Shown in pieces: positions 50,974 to 62,749 of a stretch of 64,000 nucleotides of DNA. The translations under genes and the position numbers were made by a program. The stretch comes from Culex pipiens pallens (lineage: Eukaryota > Arthropoda > Insecta > Diptera > Culicidae), in NCBI RefSeq assembly GCF_016801865.2, contig NC_068937.1, positions 74,097,736 through 74,161,735 of the forward strand, in the 5' to 3' direction. A model generated the notes under the pieces. It was not told the DNA's origin and did no database searches. It saw only the letters and a program-made list of their open reading frames with translations. Numbering within the stretch: the stretch's first letter is position 1; each line of letters opens with the position of its first letter.

Positions 50974-52446
50974 ATTGAAGAAGCCGTGAGGTGTATGAAG
51001 TCCGGAAAAGCGCCAGGGATTGATCGGATCTCCGCAGAAATGCTCAAGGCTGACGCCCAGTTGTCAGCTCGAATGCTGTATCGACTTTTCAGCGAAATCT
51101 GGGACACCGCGACTTTTCCGGTCGACTGGATGCAGGGCATTTTGGTGAAGGTTCCAAAGAAGGGGGATCTCACCAACTGCGACAACTGGCGTGGCATCAT
51201 GCTGCTGTGCATAGCTTTGAAAGTTCTCTGTAAGGTGATCTTGTGCAGGATCAAATCGAAGATTGATGAGTCTCTTCGACGGCAGCAAGCAGGGTTCCGA
51301 AGTGGCCGTTCGTGCGTGAATCACATAGTGACACTTCGTGTGATCCTCGAACAGGTCAACGAATTCCAGGACTCCCTTCACCTGGTTTTCGTTGATTATG
51401 AAAAAGCGTTCGTCTCAACCAAGAAAACCTCTGGGAAGCTCTTGGGCGTAAGGGTGTTCCAGAGAGGATCATCAACCTCATCAAGGCGCAGTACGAGGCT
51501 TTCGTTTGCCGTGTTGTGCATAACGGAGTCTTGTCGGACCCAATCCGGGTGGTAGCTGGGGTGAGGCAAGGATGTATCCTGTCGCCGTTACTGTTCCTCA
51601 TCGTCATCGATGAGGTGTTAGCTGGAGCGTTGGACCGTGTGCAAAACCGTGGGCTGCTTTGGCAGCCGATTAGGATGGAGCACCTCAACTACCTCGACTT
51701 TGCGGATGACATTGTGCTGTTCTCGCAGAGAGGAAAGGACATGCAGAACAAGCTGGATGGCCTAGCTGCATGCTCCTCGGCGGCGGGTCTGAAAGTCAAT
51801 GTCTCCAAGACCAAGTCGATGGCAGTGAACACGGAACGCGCTCAAGGCTTCACGGTGGCTGGTGAAAACGTTGAGAAGGTCGACACTTTCCAGTACCTTG
51901 GTAGCCAGATTACGCCAGATGGTGGCACCAAGCTCGACGTGTCCACGCGGATCAAGAAGTCCAGAGGTGCTTTCGCGGGTCTTCGCACTTTGTGGCGCTC
52001 GAATCAAATCAGCTTGCGCACTAAACTGCGGATTTTTAACTCAAACGTTAAATCAGTGTTGCTAGACTTGGTGCGTATCGAGCCAAAACACGACAAAACT
52101 GCAAGTCTTTGTAAACCGCTGCCTTCGCAACATCATTCATGCCTGGTGGCCCCACAACTGGGTCTCGAATGTGGATTTGCATCGGCGGTGTCAGCAGAGG
52201 CCAATACACATTGAAATCCGGGAGCGCAAGTGGAGATGGATCTGCCGTGAAGCACTGGACTGGAACCCACAAGGACAACGCGGCCGGGGCAGACCAAGAG
52301 GCACATGGTGGAGAATCCTCCACCAGGAAATCAGTGCTTTTGATGATTCGTTAAGCTGGCGCCAAGTGAAGGCGAAAGCAGAGAACCGTCATCAGTGGAA
52401 ATCCTTAAACGCGGGCCTATGCTCCACTGGGGACCAGGACGCATAA
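50971..52446 (+). pseudogene. RTE-like reverse transcriptase, 5'-truncated and frameshifted
   Basis: RT motifs in order: KSGKAPGIDRISAEMLK (~50,998), VPKKGDLTNCDNWRGIMLL (~51,150), RQQAGFRSGRSC (~51,284), VFVDYEKAF (~51,388), VRQGCILSPLLF (~51,560), DFADDIVLFS (~51,698, catalytic ADD), then the C-terminal RKWRWICREALDWNPQG and GRPRGTWWR (~52,280) and a stop near 52,446. Two frame breaks: at ~51,413, where the DS of the expected AFDS is lost, and at ~52,060. There is no endonuclease domain. The 3' end is a TAAG run (52,443-52,460). This layout is typical of RTE-clade LINEs. Clearly inactive. Confidence 0.8.
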
Positions 52447-52461
52447 GTAAGTAAGTAAGCA

Positions 52462-52802
52462 TAACTTAATTCAATCAAATTGTAAAGACGTCTGAAAGAA
52501 TAATATAGAACCTTTTGGAACCAGCAACTTTCTAGAACATGTCATCTTTCTAAAACTTATCGTTTCTGAGATATATGCAATTCAATATTATTTTTCCCTA
52601 TACAGAGCTGGCTCTGTTCGCTGCATACAGAGCTTAGCCGACGACACGACAAGACACTCGGTGGAAAAACCATCGCAAAAAGTGTTCCTCACCGTGAACC
52701 GTGAAACAACCGTGAATGTCCAAAGTCACGGTAAAATTGAAGGACCCCTCGTTATTTCGTAAAATAAACTTTTTTCGCAACACTGCTTGCTTGTAAATAT
52801 TT
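52462..52802. other. No gene seen
   Basis: Between the RTE tail and the next RT fragment. It contains AAATAAAC near 52,763 and a CTCACCGTGAACCGTGAAAC repeat-like word at 52,690. Nothing recognised. Confidence 0.4.
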
Positions 52803-53132
52803 ATGTTGGATTGGAATCATCAACGTTCCACCAACTCTAACTTGGTCTCCTACTCGTCCTTCATTCTTCGAACCATGCAGCAACGGAAGCAGATCGATGC
52901 CATCTATACGGACCTATCAGCGGCTTTCGACAAGCTGAACCACCGCATTGCTGTTGCGAAACTGGAACGCCTAGGTTTCGGCGGGCCCATGCTCGATTGG
53001 CTACGCTCCTATCTCACTGGCCGTGAAATGAGCGGCCGTGAAATGAGCGTGACGTGATTTCCGCTGCTTTTTCTGTTTTTTCAGGCATTCCGCAAGGAAG
53101 CCATCTGGGCCCTCTGATCTTCCTCCTCTACA
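52803..53132 (+). pseudogene. Second reverse transcriptase fragment (jockey/R1-like style)
   Basis: It reads DAIYTDLSAAFDKLNHRIAV, then LDWLRSYLTGREM, and after a small internal duplication (GGCCGTGAAATGAGC twice, 53,021-53,050) and a frame change GIPQGSHLGPLIFLLY. These are the A-D core motifs of another non-LTR family. It is cut at 53,132 by a Tc1-like end inserted at TA. Confidence 0.7.
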
Positions 53133-53557
53133 GGGGTTGGACAAAATGGTCGGGACAGGCAAGTTTTTGTCAAAATTCAAATGCTCATAACTTTTCGAAA
53201 AATTAACCGATTTTGATGATTCAAGAAGCAGGTGAAAGGGAAATTATTCCAGTTTTAGAAAATGGACCCGTTTAAGGGTACGGTCCGTGGCCACCGGAAA
53301 TGTTCCGGATTTCCCCAGGTCATGTCAAAGAGCAAGTTTTTCTGCGGCGTGCCATTTTAGTTGTGGTGAGCTTTTTATTTAATCAATATTTTTTTCTGAA
53401 AGTACAACTAATAACCAGTCGAATGCAACCGGAAGCATTGAATTCCGTTGAAAATCCGCAGAGATATGGCCATTTCCGTAAAATCGGACCGGGAGGACAC
53501 GTATTGGCCACAGTTATTATAGCAACTTCGATGAACCATTGCAATATGGGTGGCAAA
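53133..53557. mobile_element. Tc1-like element left end, outer part
   Basis: It begins CAGGGGTTGGACAAAATGGT directly after TA within the RT fragment. It leads toward the tandem-repeat arm at 53,558. No matching right end is found in the window, so the right terminus is lost or the outer part is a separate element. Confidence 0.55.
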
Positions 53558-54012
53558 CTTCATGTTTTTTCATTGGCAAGTCTCAAAACACATTCACGAG
53601 TCTGTAATTGGCCAGGGGTAATCTGTAGCAGGTGCCCCGGGGAAAGTGGCCAATTCGGGAAGTTGCACTTACCACAGCAATATGGGTATCAAACTTCATG
53701 TTTTTTCATGGGCAAGTCTCAAAACACAACTACGGCTCTTTAATTGGCCTCACTAAGCTGTAGCAGGTTCCGGGTGCCCCGGGGAAAGTGGCCAATTCGA
53801 AAAGTTCCACTTACCATAGCAATATGGGTATCAAACTTCATGTTTTTTCATGGGCAAGTCTCAAAACACATTTACGAGTCTGTAATTGGCCAGTGGTAAT
53901 CTGTAGCAGGTTCCGGGTGCCCCGGGGGAATTGGCCAATTCGGAAAGTTTTACTAACCATAGCAATATGGGTTATTTGGCCAAAGTAAGCTGTAGCAGGT
54001 TCCGGGTGGCTT
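53558..54012. repeat. Left inverted arm with 142-bp tandem units
   Basis: Units begin near CAAACTTCATGTTTTTTCAT at ~53,558, 53,690 and 53,831. Unit by unit it is the reverse complement of 56,466 going inward: the outermost units share AGTTGCACTTACC and CACATTCACGAG, the second units share CACAACTACGG. Confidence 0.8.
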
Positions 54013-54529
54013 TAGTCGGGTAGCATTTGCAGCCATTCCGACACCAGCTTTCCATAAATACCCGACACCATTGACATCAACTCTGATTCCATCCAGACTT
54101 CAACTTCGACAACAACTCCCATATTAGGTTGTCAAAAATAAGCTGGCTCCTACTCAAACTCCGGCTTAAGCAGGTTTAGGGACGCATCTCCGATTCCGAC
54201 TCCATCCTCTCAGCATTTAACGGCTTAGATTTCGACTCCGGGTTCCTAAAAAAAACTTTACTCCGATTTTGCAGCCCCGGATTTACGGAATTCCTATCCG
54301 TTTTTTTTACTCAGTGTTTCTACGTGATTGATGTTCAAATTGCCTGAAAGCATTCTTGTAATTGGTTGGATTTTTTTAGCATTCTCTATTGTTCTCTTTT
54401 ACGCCTGCTCTTTTGTCTTGTAGGATATGCTTCATGTTTCTATCTCTTTCTTCCAGGTTTATGTTTTTGAAAATATGCGCAAGGAAATTGTTTCATATCA
54501 GTTTTGAGTGTCGATTAGTGTGGATCGTT
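54013..54529. other. Spacer between left arm and transposase
   Basis: Includes a run of decayed GACTCCGATTCC-like words (54,070-54,280). Any transcription start for the transposase would lie here, but no TATA box or initiator was singled out. Confidence 0.4.
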
Positions 54530-55621
54530 ATGGCGGTGGTTCTTTCTGAATTTCAACGTGGCCGAATTGTCGGAGCACGAGAGGCAGGAATGTCGATCCA
54601 TGCCACGTGTAAGCTAGTGGGGGTTTCGAAAACCACAGTTTGCCGAATCATGGAGGAGTACTCCAGAGGCAAGACCACGGCGGATAAGAGCACCGGACGG
54701 AAGCCGAAACTGGACAGTCGCCAGAAGCGGAGCCTGAAACGGATCGTTAGAAAGGACCGCCGGATCACCGCAGTTAAAGCAACGGCTTCCTTAAACGACT
54801 CTCTTGAAGAACCGGTTTCTACGCGCACAGTTCGCCGAGAGCTGCATAAAATGGGGATGCATGGGCGTGCAGCGATCAAAAAGCCGCTAATCAGGCCGGC
54901 CAATGCAGCGAAGCGGAATCGGTGGTGCAAGGCTCACAAGGATTGGAGAATCGCCCAATGGAAGAAGGTCGTTTATTCTGACGAATCGACGTTTACGTTG
55001 TTCCCGACAACAGGACGTGTTTATGTTTGGCGGACTCCTAAGGAAGCGTACGATTTGGACTGCCTTAAGCCAACCGTAAAGCATGGAGGAGGTTCCGTTA
55101 TGGTTTGGGGTGCAATTTCATGGTACGGTGTCGGTCCGATAATTGCCGTCAAGGGCACCATGAAGGCGGATCACTACCGGGATGTGCTGGAGAACCAGGT
55201 TTAATTTTAGTGAAGCATGACAAAAACTGAATCATTCATATTTTTTGCTATTTGAATTCAGGTTCTTCCGATGATGGAGACACATTTTCCAGACGGAGAT
55301 GGAATCTTTCAAGACGACAACGCTCCCATCCACACGGCTAAAATAATCCGATCCTGGTTCGAAGAGCATAAAGGAAACTTCAGCCATCTGGAGTGGCCTG
55401 CGCAATCACCGGATCTCAACATAATCGAGCCATTGTGGTCCACTCTCGAGGCAAGAATTCGAAGTCGATTTCCACCTCCTTCCTCGCTTAAGGAGCTAGA
55501 GAAGGCTTTGATAGATGAGTGGTACAAGATCCCGGTTGAAACCGTTCGTAAACTTTACGATTCAATTCCACGGCGCGTTGAGGCAGTGCTTGTTGCTGAT
55601 GGAGGACCAACACGATATTAA
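54530..55621 (+). CDS. Tc1/mariner transposase, DD36E, two exons
   Basis: Exon 1 is 54,530-55,198 and exon 2 is 55,262-55,621; together 342 aa, the usual size for Tc1-type transposases. The N-terminus (LSEFQRGRIVGAREAG, VGVSKTTVCRI) is a helix-turn-helix DNA-binding domain, with a second HTH-like part to residue ~110. Catalytic residues: D151 in VVYSDESTF, D242 in FQDDNAPIHTA and E279 in SPDLNIIEPLW. The last two are 36 residues apart, whereas classical Tc1 has 34. GGGSVMVWGA is present at ~190. The ATG at 54,530 is chosen because the frame upstream has no family similarity. All catalytic residues are present and there are no stops within exons, so the protein could be active. It lies between inverted arms (53,558-54,012 and 55,684-56,466). 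The enzyme cuts and pastes DNA at TA sites. Confidence 0.9.
55199..55261 (+). other. 63-bp phase-0 intron in the transposase
   Basis: Begins GTTTAATTTTAG after CAG and ends TTTGAATTCAG before GTTCTTCC. It splits the conserved ENQ/VLP stretch exactly between codons. Unspliced reading meets TAA at 55,202. Size and borders fit a short insect intron, but splicing is inferred. Confidence 0.75.
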
Positions 55622-55683
55622 GAATCCAAAACAAAGTTAATCGAGTTTTCACTTGCATGTCCGAAAAAAATAATCCTTCATTA

Positions 55684-56466
55684 AACTTGGCCTTGACAAA
55701 AAATTAAGTTTGATACGGGACCATCCCTAAACCACGTGGACACTTTTTTTGAAATCTTAGAAACTCCTCCTTTTTGGCCACGTGGTTTATGGATGGTCCC
55801 TACCCATATTGCAATGGTAAGTAGAACTTTCCAAATTGGCCACTTTCCCAGGAGCATCCGGAACCTGCTTTACTATGGCCATTTACAGACCCTTTGATTC
55901 TAATATTGCTATGGTAAGAGGAACTTTCCGAATTGGCCACTTCCCCCGGGGCACCCGGAACCTGCTACAGATTACCACTGGCCAATTACAGACTCGTAAA
56001 TGTGTTTTGAGACTTGCCCATGAAAAAACATGAAGTTTGATACCCATATTGCTATGGTAAGTGGAACTTTCCGAATTGGCCACTTCCCCCGGGGCACCCG
56101 GAACCTGCTACAGATTACCACTGGCCAATTACAGACTCGTCAATGTGTTTTGAGACTTGCCCATGAAAAAACATGAAGTTTGATACCCATATTGCTATGA
56201 TAAGTGGAACTTTCCGAATTGGCCAATTTCCCCGGGGCACCCGGAACCTGCTACAGCTTAGTGAGGCCAATTAAAGATCCGTAGTTGTGTTTTGAGACTT
56301 GCCCATGAAAAAACATGAAGTTTGATACCCATATTGCTATGGTAAGTGCAACTTCCCGAATTGGCCACTTTCCCCGGGGCACCCGGAACCTGCTACAGAT
56401 TACCCCTGGCCAATTACAGACTCGTGAATGTGTTTTGAGACTTGCCAATGAAAAAACATGAAGTTT
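55684..56466. repeat. Right inverted arm with 142-bp tandem units
   Basis: GATACCCATATTGC recurs at ~56,039, 56,182 and 56,324 (period 142); the innermost units (55,684-55,920) are more diverged. Longer than the left arm by at least one unit. The outermost unit ends CATGAAGTTTG at 56,466. Confidence 0.8.
55716..55800. mobile_element. 85-bp TA-target MITE in the right arm
   Basis: TA flanks it (55,714-55,715 and 55,801-55,802). The ends GGGACCATCC then C or A then TAAACCACGTGG are inverted with one mismatch over 23 bp. The neighbouring 142-bp units show the empty site TTTGATACCCATATT. Confidence 0.85.
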
Positions 56467-56469
56467 GTA

Positions 56470-57050
56470 ACCGGAGGCGGTCGGTCGGATCGCATTGGCG
56501 TAATTAAACGAATGGCTTAAGCGCCACTCCCAAAGGGAGACCATTCATCATGTGCTGCTTTGCCCAGCTATGAGACCCTGCCACAGGGCGGGTGTATCCT
56601 TGATGCCAAAATTTGCGATTGAGAACGATCCGACTCATCCGAGAACTCGGCGGTTAGCCGAGGCGCTACAAACGGAAGAAAAAGATCGCAAACTCAAAGA
56701 AAATACCTCAGATTTAGAAAACAAAAGATTGTTCTTGCCCCGTTCTTATCATCACAGGTAGAAAATCTCCCCAATCAACTTTCCCCAGAACGCTTCAGAA
56801 GCCAGAATGGCGGAACCAAACATCAAAAAAAACTACCGCGAAAGTCGTGAAAAGATATCCCAGAAAACATCAGAAAAAACTACAAAATTACTCTAGAAAC
56901 TCAAAAAACGTATATTCAGGTTCGCATAATTCAGTAGCTACAATTTATTCATTACAAAAAAATACTTCGGGCCCTACGAGATTCGATCCGCAGATCTTTA
57001 GCATGCTAGTCCTACACGGTACCTCGGTACCACTCGAGTTTTCCTGTCTC
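56470..57050. other. Unidentified segment with a tRNA-like piece
   Basis: No gene recognised. 56,972-57,030 on the minus strand has GGATCGAATCTCG, like a B box, and may be a SINE head. Confidence 0.35.
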
Positions 57051-57770
57051 TCTACCTGTTCATTTGCAGTGCACTGCTTGGCTAGTAGTGTGCGTTGGCT
57101 TGGGGGGCGAAATTCATTCGGGGATCGCTATAATATAATTCACTGGGGGGTTTTGCGATCACGCAACATAATATGGGGGTGGCTTATGTTGCCCACTGGG
57201 TTGGCGGAAAAAGGGTTGGCCAACGATCGATCATGCGCATGTCGGGGGAAAAAGTTCGTGTACTTACACTACCATGGTTTTACGTGTGTTGGTTGGCGAT
57301 CCGGCGATCAGGTGGTGGCGCGCTTACAGCTTCGGCTACGGCGAGATGGTTCCGCCGGCGGCTAACAGCAGACGGGTTGGCACTATCGGCGTGCGTTCAG
57401 CATCACTTCCGGTGTGCGGGGGCGCACAGGTGTGCAGCTACGATGCTGCGATGATAGCGTCGGTTGCGACGACGGCGCGGATGCGCGCGGGAACTTGGCG
57501 GTGTACCTAGGCCTCCACGAGGCCGTTCCGGTTCGGTCGTTTGATGGTCGAGGGTTCGACCGCGGCGTGTGTTGACGGACGCCGCCCAGCTCGTGTGTTG
57601 ACGGACGAGCTGCTTGGGGGTTCACCCCGGAACTTCGACCCCTTGGTGGAGTCCAAAAGCGCTGGGTTGTCGGTTGGAGTGGTCGCTCTGCTGCGGATGA
57701 TGCGGGTTGCCACCTGTGCCGAGAAGATCGCCCAACCAATTCCCCAAAAATTAGCCAACGCACTTCGGTA
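57051..57770. other. GC-rich unidentified block
   Basis: GC-richer than its surroundings, with overlapping open frames on both strands (the longest is 126 aa on the minus strand, 57,383-57,763). GTGTTGACGGACG is repeated at 57,570 and 57,595. No domain was recognised, so no gene is called. Confidence 0.35.
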
Positions 57771-58740
57771 ACCTCGATTGACTACGTTACCTGGAGTTCA
57801 GGGTTTCAATCTGGTTCGCCACTACCCTACTCCTAATTCTACCACTAGCCGCGAGATCTAAAATAAAATTGCAGAATTAACCTCTGCCACTGAGACACTT
57901 CCACGACTTTAAGCTACACCCAAACGGCGGTCGCATGATTGTGATGCATGGCGACATGAAAGTATATCAGAATCTGCATGAAAACTGTCCTCATGCATTT
58001 TTTGCGATATAGGGGTATGACATTTTTGCCCGTTACCGACAATTATCGACATTACCGACGGCTTTTTGGTTGTATTTCACAAAAAAAAAACCTTAACAGA
58101 ACGAGAATTGAACCACCAACTTCTTGGTTACTGATCCGACACGCTACCACCGCGCCTTGGACGCTTGATGATATGTGAGTGAAAGAGCACCAACATATTG
58201 TTCTCTTTGGAGTGTTGCTCGTGGACGGGCCAGCATTATATGTGTTGGTGAGAACTGCAGATCGCTGAAATGTTTACACGCGGGCAAAAATGATCTACGG
58301 GATTGCTGCAAAAAATGTTATAAAATGTGACATTTTCTGCAGCAAATCCACTGTTGCAGATTTTGAGATATATTTTTCCTTTGGGTGTACCTCACAAAAC
58401 AATTCCAAAACGGTCCTTCGACCACTCCTGCTTCCTCCACGATCGCTTCCCCACATAGAAAAATGGGCGGAAAACGGCCAAAAAGCGGGGACGTTTTGCG
58501 TGAAAGCGGGCCCGATTTTCAGCACGCTTTTTCCCCTCGTTGTGGCCCATTGCGTGCCAGAATGCAACATTTAGGCGGGCGTTACGCATTTTGGCCGCTG
58601 TGTTACGCCCGTCTGTGGCACGCTTTTGAGCCCGTTTTGACCACGATAACGGGCCTATAAACGGGGGACCGACATGCCGGAAACCGGGGGGTTTCTCCTT
58701 CCTGTTTACTTCGGATTTCAAGTTAGGGCGATTAAATAAA
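57771..58740. other. Unidentified segment with SINE-like head
   Basis: 58,085-58,165 on the minus strand reads GGCGCGGTGGTAGCGTGTC with a later GGTTCAATTCTCG, an A- and B-box pair like a tRNA-derived SINE. 58,420-58,690 is GC-rich and has four overlapping open frames, none recognised. Confidence 0.4.
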
Positions 58741-58879
58741 ATAGGGTGACAAAAAAACGACATTTTTTTATTTAAAAAAATATTGAATTAACAACAAAAC
58801 TTAAACTAACTTAACCTAACTAGCTAAAAAAATATAAGTTGGGTTAGTAAGTTAACAGGACTTAAAATTGATTTTATTG

Positions 58880-61800
58880 GTAATTTTGTCAAATTTAGTT
58901 AAATTTTGTTAAATGTAGTTAAATTAGGTAAAATTTAGTTAAATTTATTAAGATTTAATTAAATTGAGGTGAATTTAGTTATATATAGTTAAATTTAGTT
59001 ATATTTAGTAAAACTTAGTTTATTTTGGCTAAATTTAGTAAAATTTAGCTAATTTTAGTTAGATTTAGTAAAATTTATTTGAATTTAGTAAAATTTATTT
59101 GAATTTAGTCAAATTTAGCTAGACTTAATTAATTTAGTTAAACTTAGTTAAATTCAGTTAAATATATTAAGATTCAATTAAATTTTAGTGAATTTAGTTA
59201 GTTAAAATAAGTAAAATTTAGTTAGATTAAGTAAAATTTAATTAAGTTTCGTAAAATTTCGCTTCATTAATATCAATTTAGTTAACTTTGGCTAAATTAA
59301 GCTATATCAAGTTAAAATTAGTTAAACTAAGTTAAATTGACTAAAATTGAGTTATATATCGTTACATTTTGTTAAATTCAGTTAAACTCAGTCAATTTAG
59401 TTAAATTTGGCAAAGTTTAGTAAAATTTATTTAATTTTAGTTAGATTTAGTAAAATTCATTTGAGTTTAGTCAAATTTAATTAAGTTTAGTTAGACTTAA
59501 TTAAATTTAGTTGAATTAAGTTAAATTTCGCTTAATCTATTTCAATTTTGTTCACATTGGCTAGTTATATTAAGATAAAATTAGTTAAATTAAATTGAGT
59601 TAAATTTAGTTAAACTTAGTTAAATTAGTTAAATATATTAAATATATTAAGATTTAATTAAATTTAGGTGAATTTAGTTATATTTAGTTAAAATAAGAAA
59701 AATTTAGTTACATTAAGTAAAATTTTATTAAGTTTCGTAAAATTTCGCTTCATTTATTTCAATTTTCATAACTTTGGCTAAATTAAGTTATATCAAGTTA
59801 TAATTAGTTAAACTATGTTAAATTGACTAAAATTGAGTTAAATTTAGTTATATTTAGTTAAACTTAGTTCAATTTAGTAAAATTTAGTAAAATTTAGTAA
59901 AATTTAGTTAATTTTAGTTAGATTTAGTCAAATTTATTTGAATTTGGTCAAATTTAGTTAAATTTAGTTAGACTTAATCAAATTTAGTTGAATTAAGTTA
60001 CATTTCGTTTAATTTATTTCAATTTGGTTAACTTTGGCTAGTTATATTATGTTAAAATTAGTGAAATTAAGTTAAATTGACTTAAATTTAGTTAAATATA
60101 TTAAGATTTCATTAAATTTTGATGAATTTACTTATATTTAGTTAGAATAAGTAAAATTTAATTAAGTTTCGAAAAATTTCGCATCATTTATTTCAATTTA
60201 GTTAACATTGGCTAAATGTAGTTATATCAAGTTGAAATAAGTTACACTAAGTTAAATTGACTAAAATTGAGTTATATATAGTTAAATTAAGTTATATTTA
60301 GTTAAACTTAGTTCAATTAAGTAAAATTTAGTAAAATTCAGTTAATTATAGTGAGATTCAGAAAAAAATATTTGAATTTAGTAAAATTTAGTTAGACTTA
60401 ATTCAATTTAGTTGAATTAAATTACATATCGCTTCATTTATTTCAATTTAGTAAACTTTGGCTAGTTACATTAAGTTAATATTAGTTAAATTAAGTTAAA
60501 TTGACTTAAATTGAGTTAAACTTAGTTAAATTTTGTTAAATATATTAAGGTTTAACTAAATTTAGTTATATTTAGTTAATATAAGTAAAATTTAGTTAGT
60601 TTAAGTCAAATATAATAATGTTTCGTAAAATTTCGCTTAATTTATTTCAATTTCAGCTTTGGCTAAATTAAGTTTTATCAAATTAAAATTAGTTAAAAAA
60701 AATTATTTATATATAGTTAATTTAGTTATATATAGTTAAATTTAGTTAAATTTAGTTAAATAAAGATTTTTTGTAAAATTAAGTTAAATATAGTTAATTT
60801 CAATTAGATATGATGAAAAATAATGTTAAGTTAACTGAAATTGAGTTAAGTTTTGTTAAACTTAGTTAAATTTACTTAAGTTTAGCTAAATTTAATTAAT
60901 TTTAGTTAGATTTAATCAAATTTACTAATATTTAGTTAAATTTAATCAAATTTACAAAAAAATAGTTAAGATTACTAAAATTTAGTTAAATTTAGTTGGA
61001 TTTAATTGAATATAAATGAATTTAGTTACATTTAGTCAAAATAAGTAAAATTTAGTTAAATTAAGAAAAATTCAATAAGGTTTTGTAAAATTTCGCTTAA
61101 TTTATTTCAATTTAGTTAAATTTAGTTATATTTAGTTTACCTTAGTTAAATTTTATGTAAATTGTGTTAAATTCAGTTGAATTTAGTTAGATTTAGTTAA
61201 ATTTAATCAAAATATGTAACAAATTAGTTAGAATAAATAGTCAAATTTTGCTAAATTTAGTTAAATTTCGCTAAATTTAGTAAAATTATGTAAAATTCGT
61301 TGAAGTAATTTGAATTTAGTTAAAATGAATTAAATTAAGTATAATTTAGTTAAATATGGCTGAATTTATTGTAATTACTTAAATATGGCTAAATTTAGTT
61401 AAAATACGTTAAATTAGGAAAACTTACAAGCTTAAATTTAGTGACGTTTAGTAAATCTATGTTTAATTTTGTTAAATTCAGTTAAGTTTAATAGTTTTTA
61501 ATAATCTTTGTGTAATTTAGTAAAATTAAGTAAAATTGGATTAAATTAAGACAAACTAAGTTAAAATTAGTAGAATCAAGTAAAATGAAGTCAAATTTAG
61601 TTAAATTATATTATATTTTGTAAGATTGAGTTAAATTTGGCAGAGCTTAAGTCAATTAAATTAAATTTAGTTAAATTAAGTCAAATAGTTGAAAAAAGCT
61701 AAGTTAAGAAAAAAAAATAGAAAAATTTAGTTTAATTTGGCTTCAATGAGTTAAATTTGGTTAAATTATGTAAAATTTGGTAAAAAAATGTAAAATTTAT

Positions 61801-62690
61801 TTATGTTTAGTCAAATTTTGCTTAATTTAGTAAAGTTTGACTCAATAAAGTAGTATAAACCTTAATTAGCTGAATTCGCTTAGATTTAGTTAAATTGAGT
61901 TAAATTTTCTTAAATTTCGCTAAATTTAAATAAAATTAGTAAAATAGAGTTTAATCACTTTCAATTCAGTCAAATTAAATTAAATGTAGTAAACCTAAGT
62001 AGAATGTAGTTACATTAAGTAGAATTTAGTAAAATTAAGTTAAATTATGTTTAATTTAGCTAAATTTTGGTAAAATTTAGTTGAATTAGTCTAATTCTAG
62101 TTAAATTTGGCTAAATTTAGTTAAGCTTGGCTAATTTTTGTTTCAAAAAATTTTTTTTTGTTTAATTCTGTTGAATTCAGTTAATTTAAAAAAAAATTAA
62201 ACTTCGCAAATTTGATTTAAATTAGGTTAAATTGAGTTAAAATAAGTTAGATTGGGTTAAATTAAGATAAACTTAGTTAAAATTGGTAGAATCAAATGGA
62301 AAAAAGTTTAATTTCGTTGAATAAAGTTTTATTTAATAAAATTGAATCAAATTTGGTAGAATTTGATTAAATTAAGATAAATTCAGTTTAATTTAGTTAA
62401 TTATGTTAAGTTTAGCAAAATTTTGTAAAATTTTGTTCAATTTGGCTAAAATGATTAACATTAAGTTAATTTAAGCTAAAAAAAGCTCAAAATAGTAAAA
62501 TTAAGTTAAATTTAATCAAATGAGGCTGAATATAGTTTAATTGAAATAATTTTGCCTTAATTTTAAATATTATGTTAAATTTTAATTGAATTTACTTAAA
62601 TTAACCTTAATTCAGTTAAATTTAGTAAAATTTTAATAAATTCAGTATAATTTAGTTAAACATAGTTAACTTTAGTTAAAATTATTTCAT
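58880..62690. repeat. Decayed 10-bp satellite (AAATTTAGTT)
   Basis: 3.8 kb dominated by AAATTTAGTT and variants (AAATTAAGTT, AAATTGAGTT, AATTTCGCTT). Some longer blocks recur, such as GTTTCGTAAAATTTCGCTT at ~59,247, ~59,734 and ~60,630, which suggests higher-order duplication. Confidence 0.85.
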
Positions 62691-62749
62691 TGTTGTGTGT
62701 TTGTATATCTTTGAATTTGTTTGTTTTTTTTTTTGTGTTTGTATTTTTA

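Noticed and set aside
57383..57763. 126-aa minus-strand frame as a gene
   Set aside because: Frames are open on both strands in a GC-rich block; no motif recognised, no support for either.
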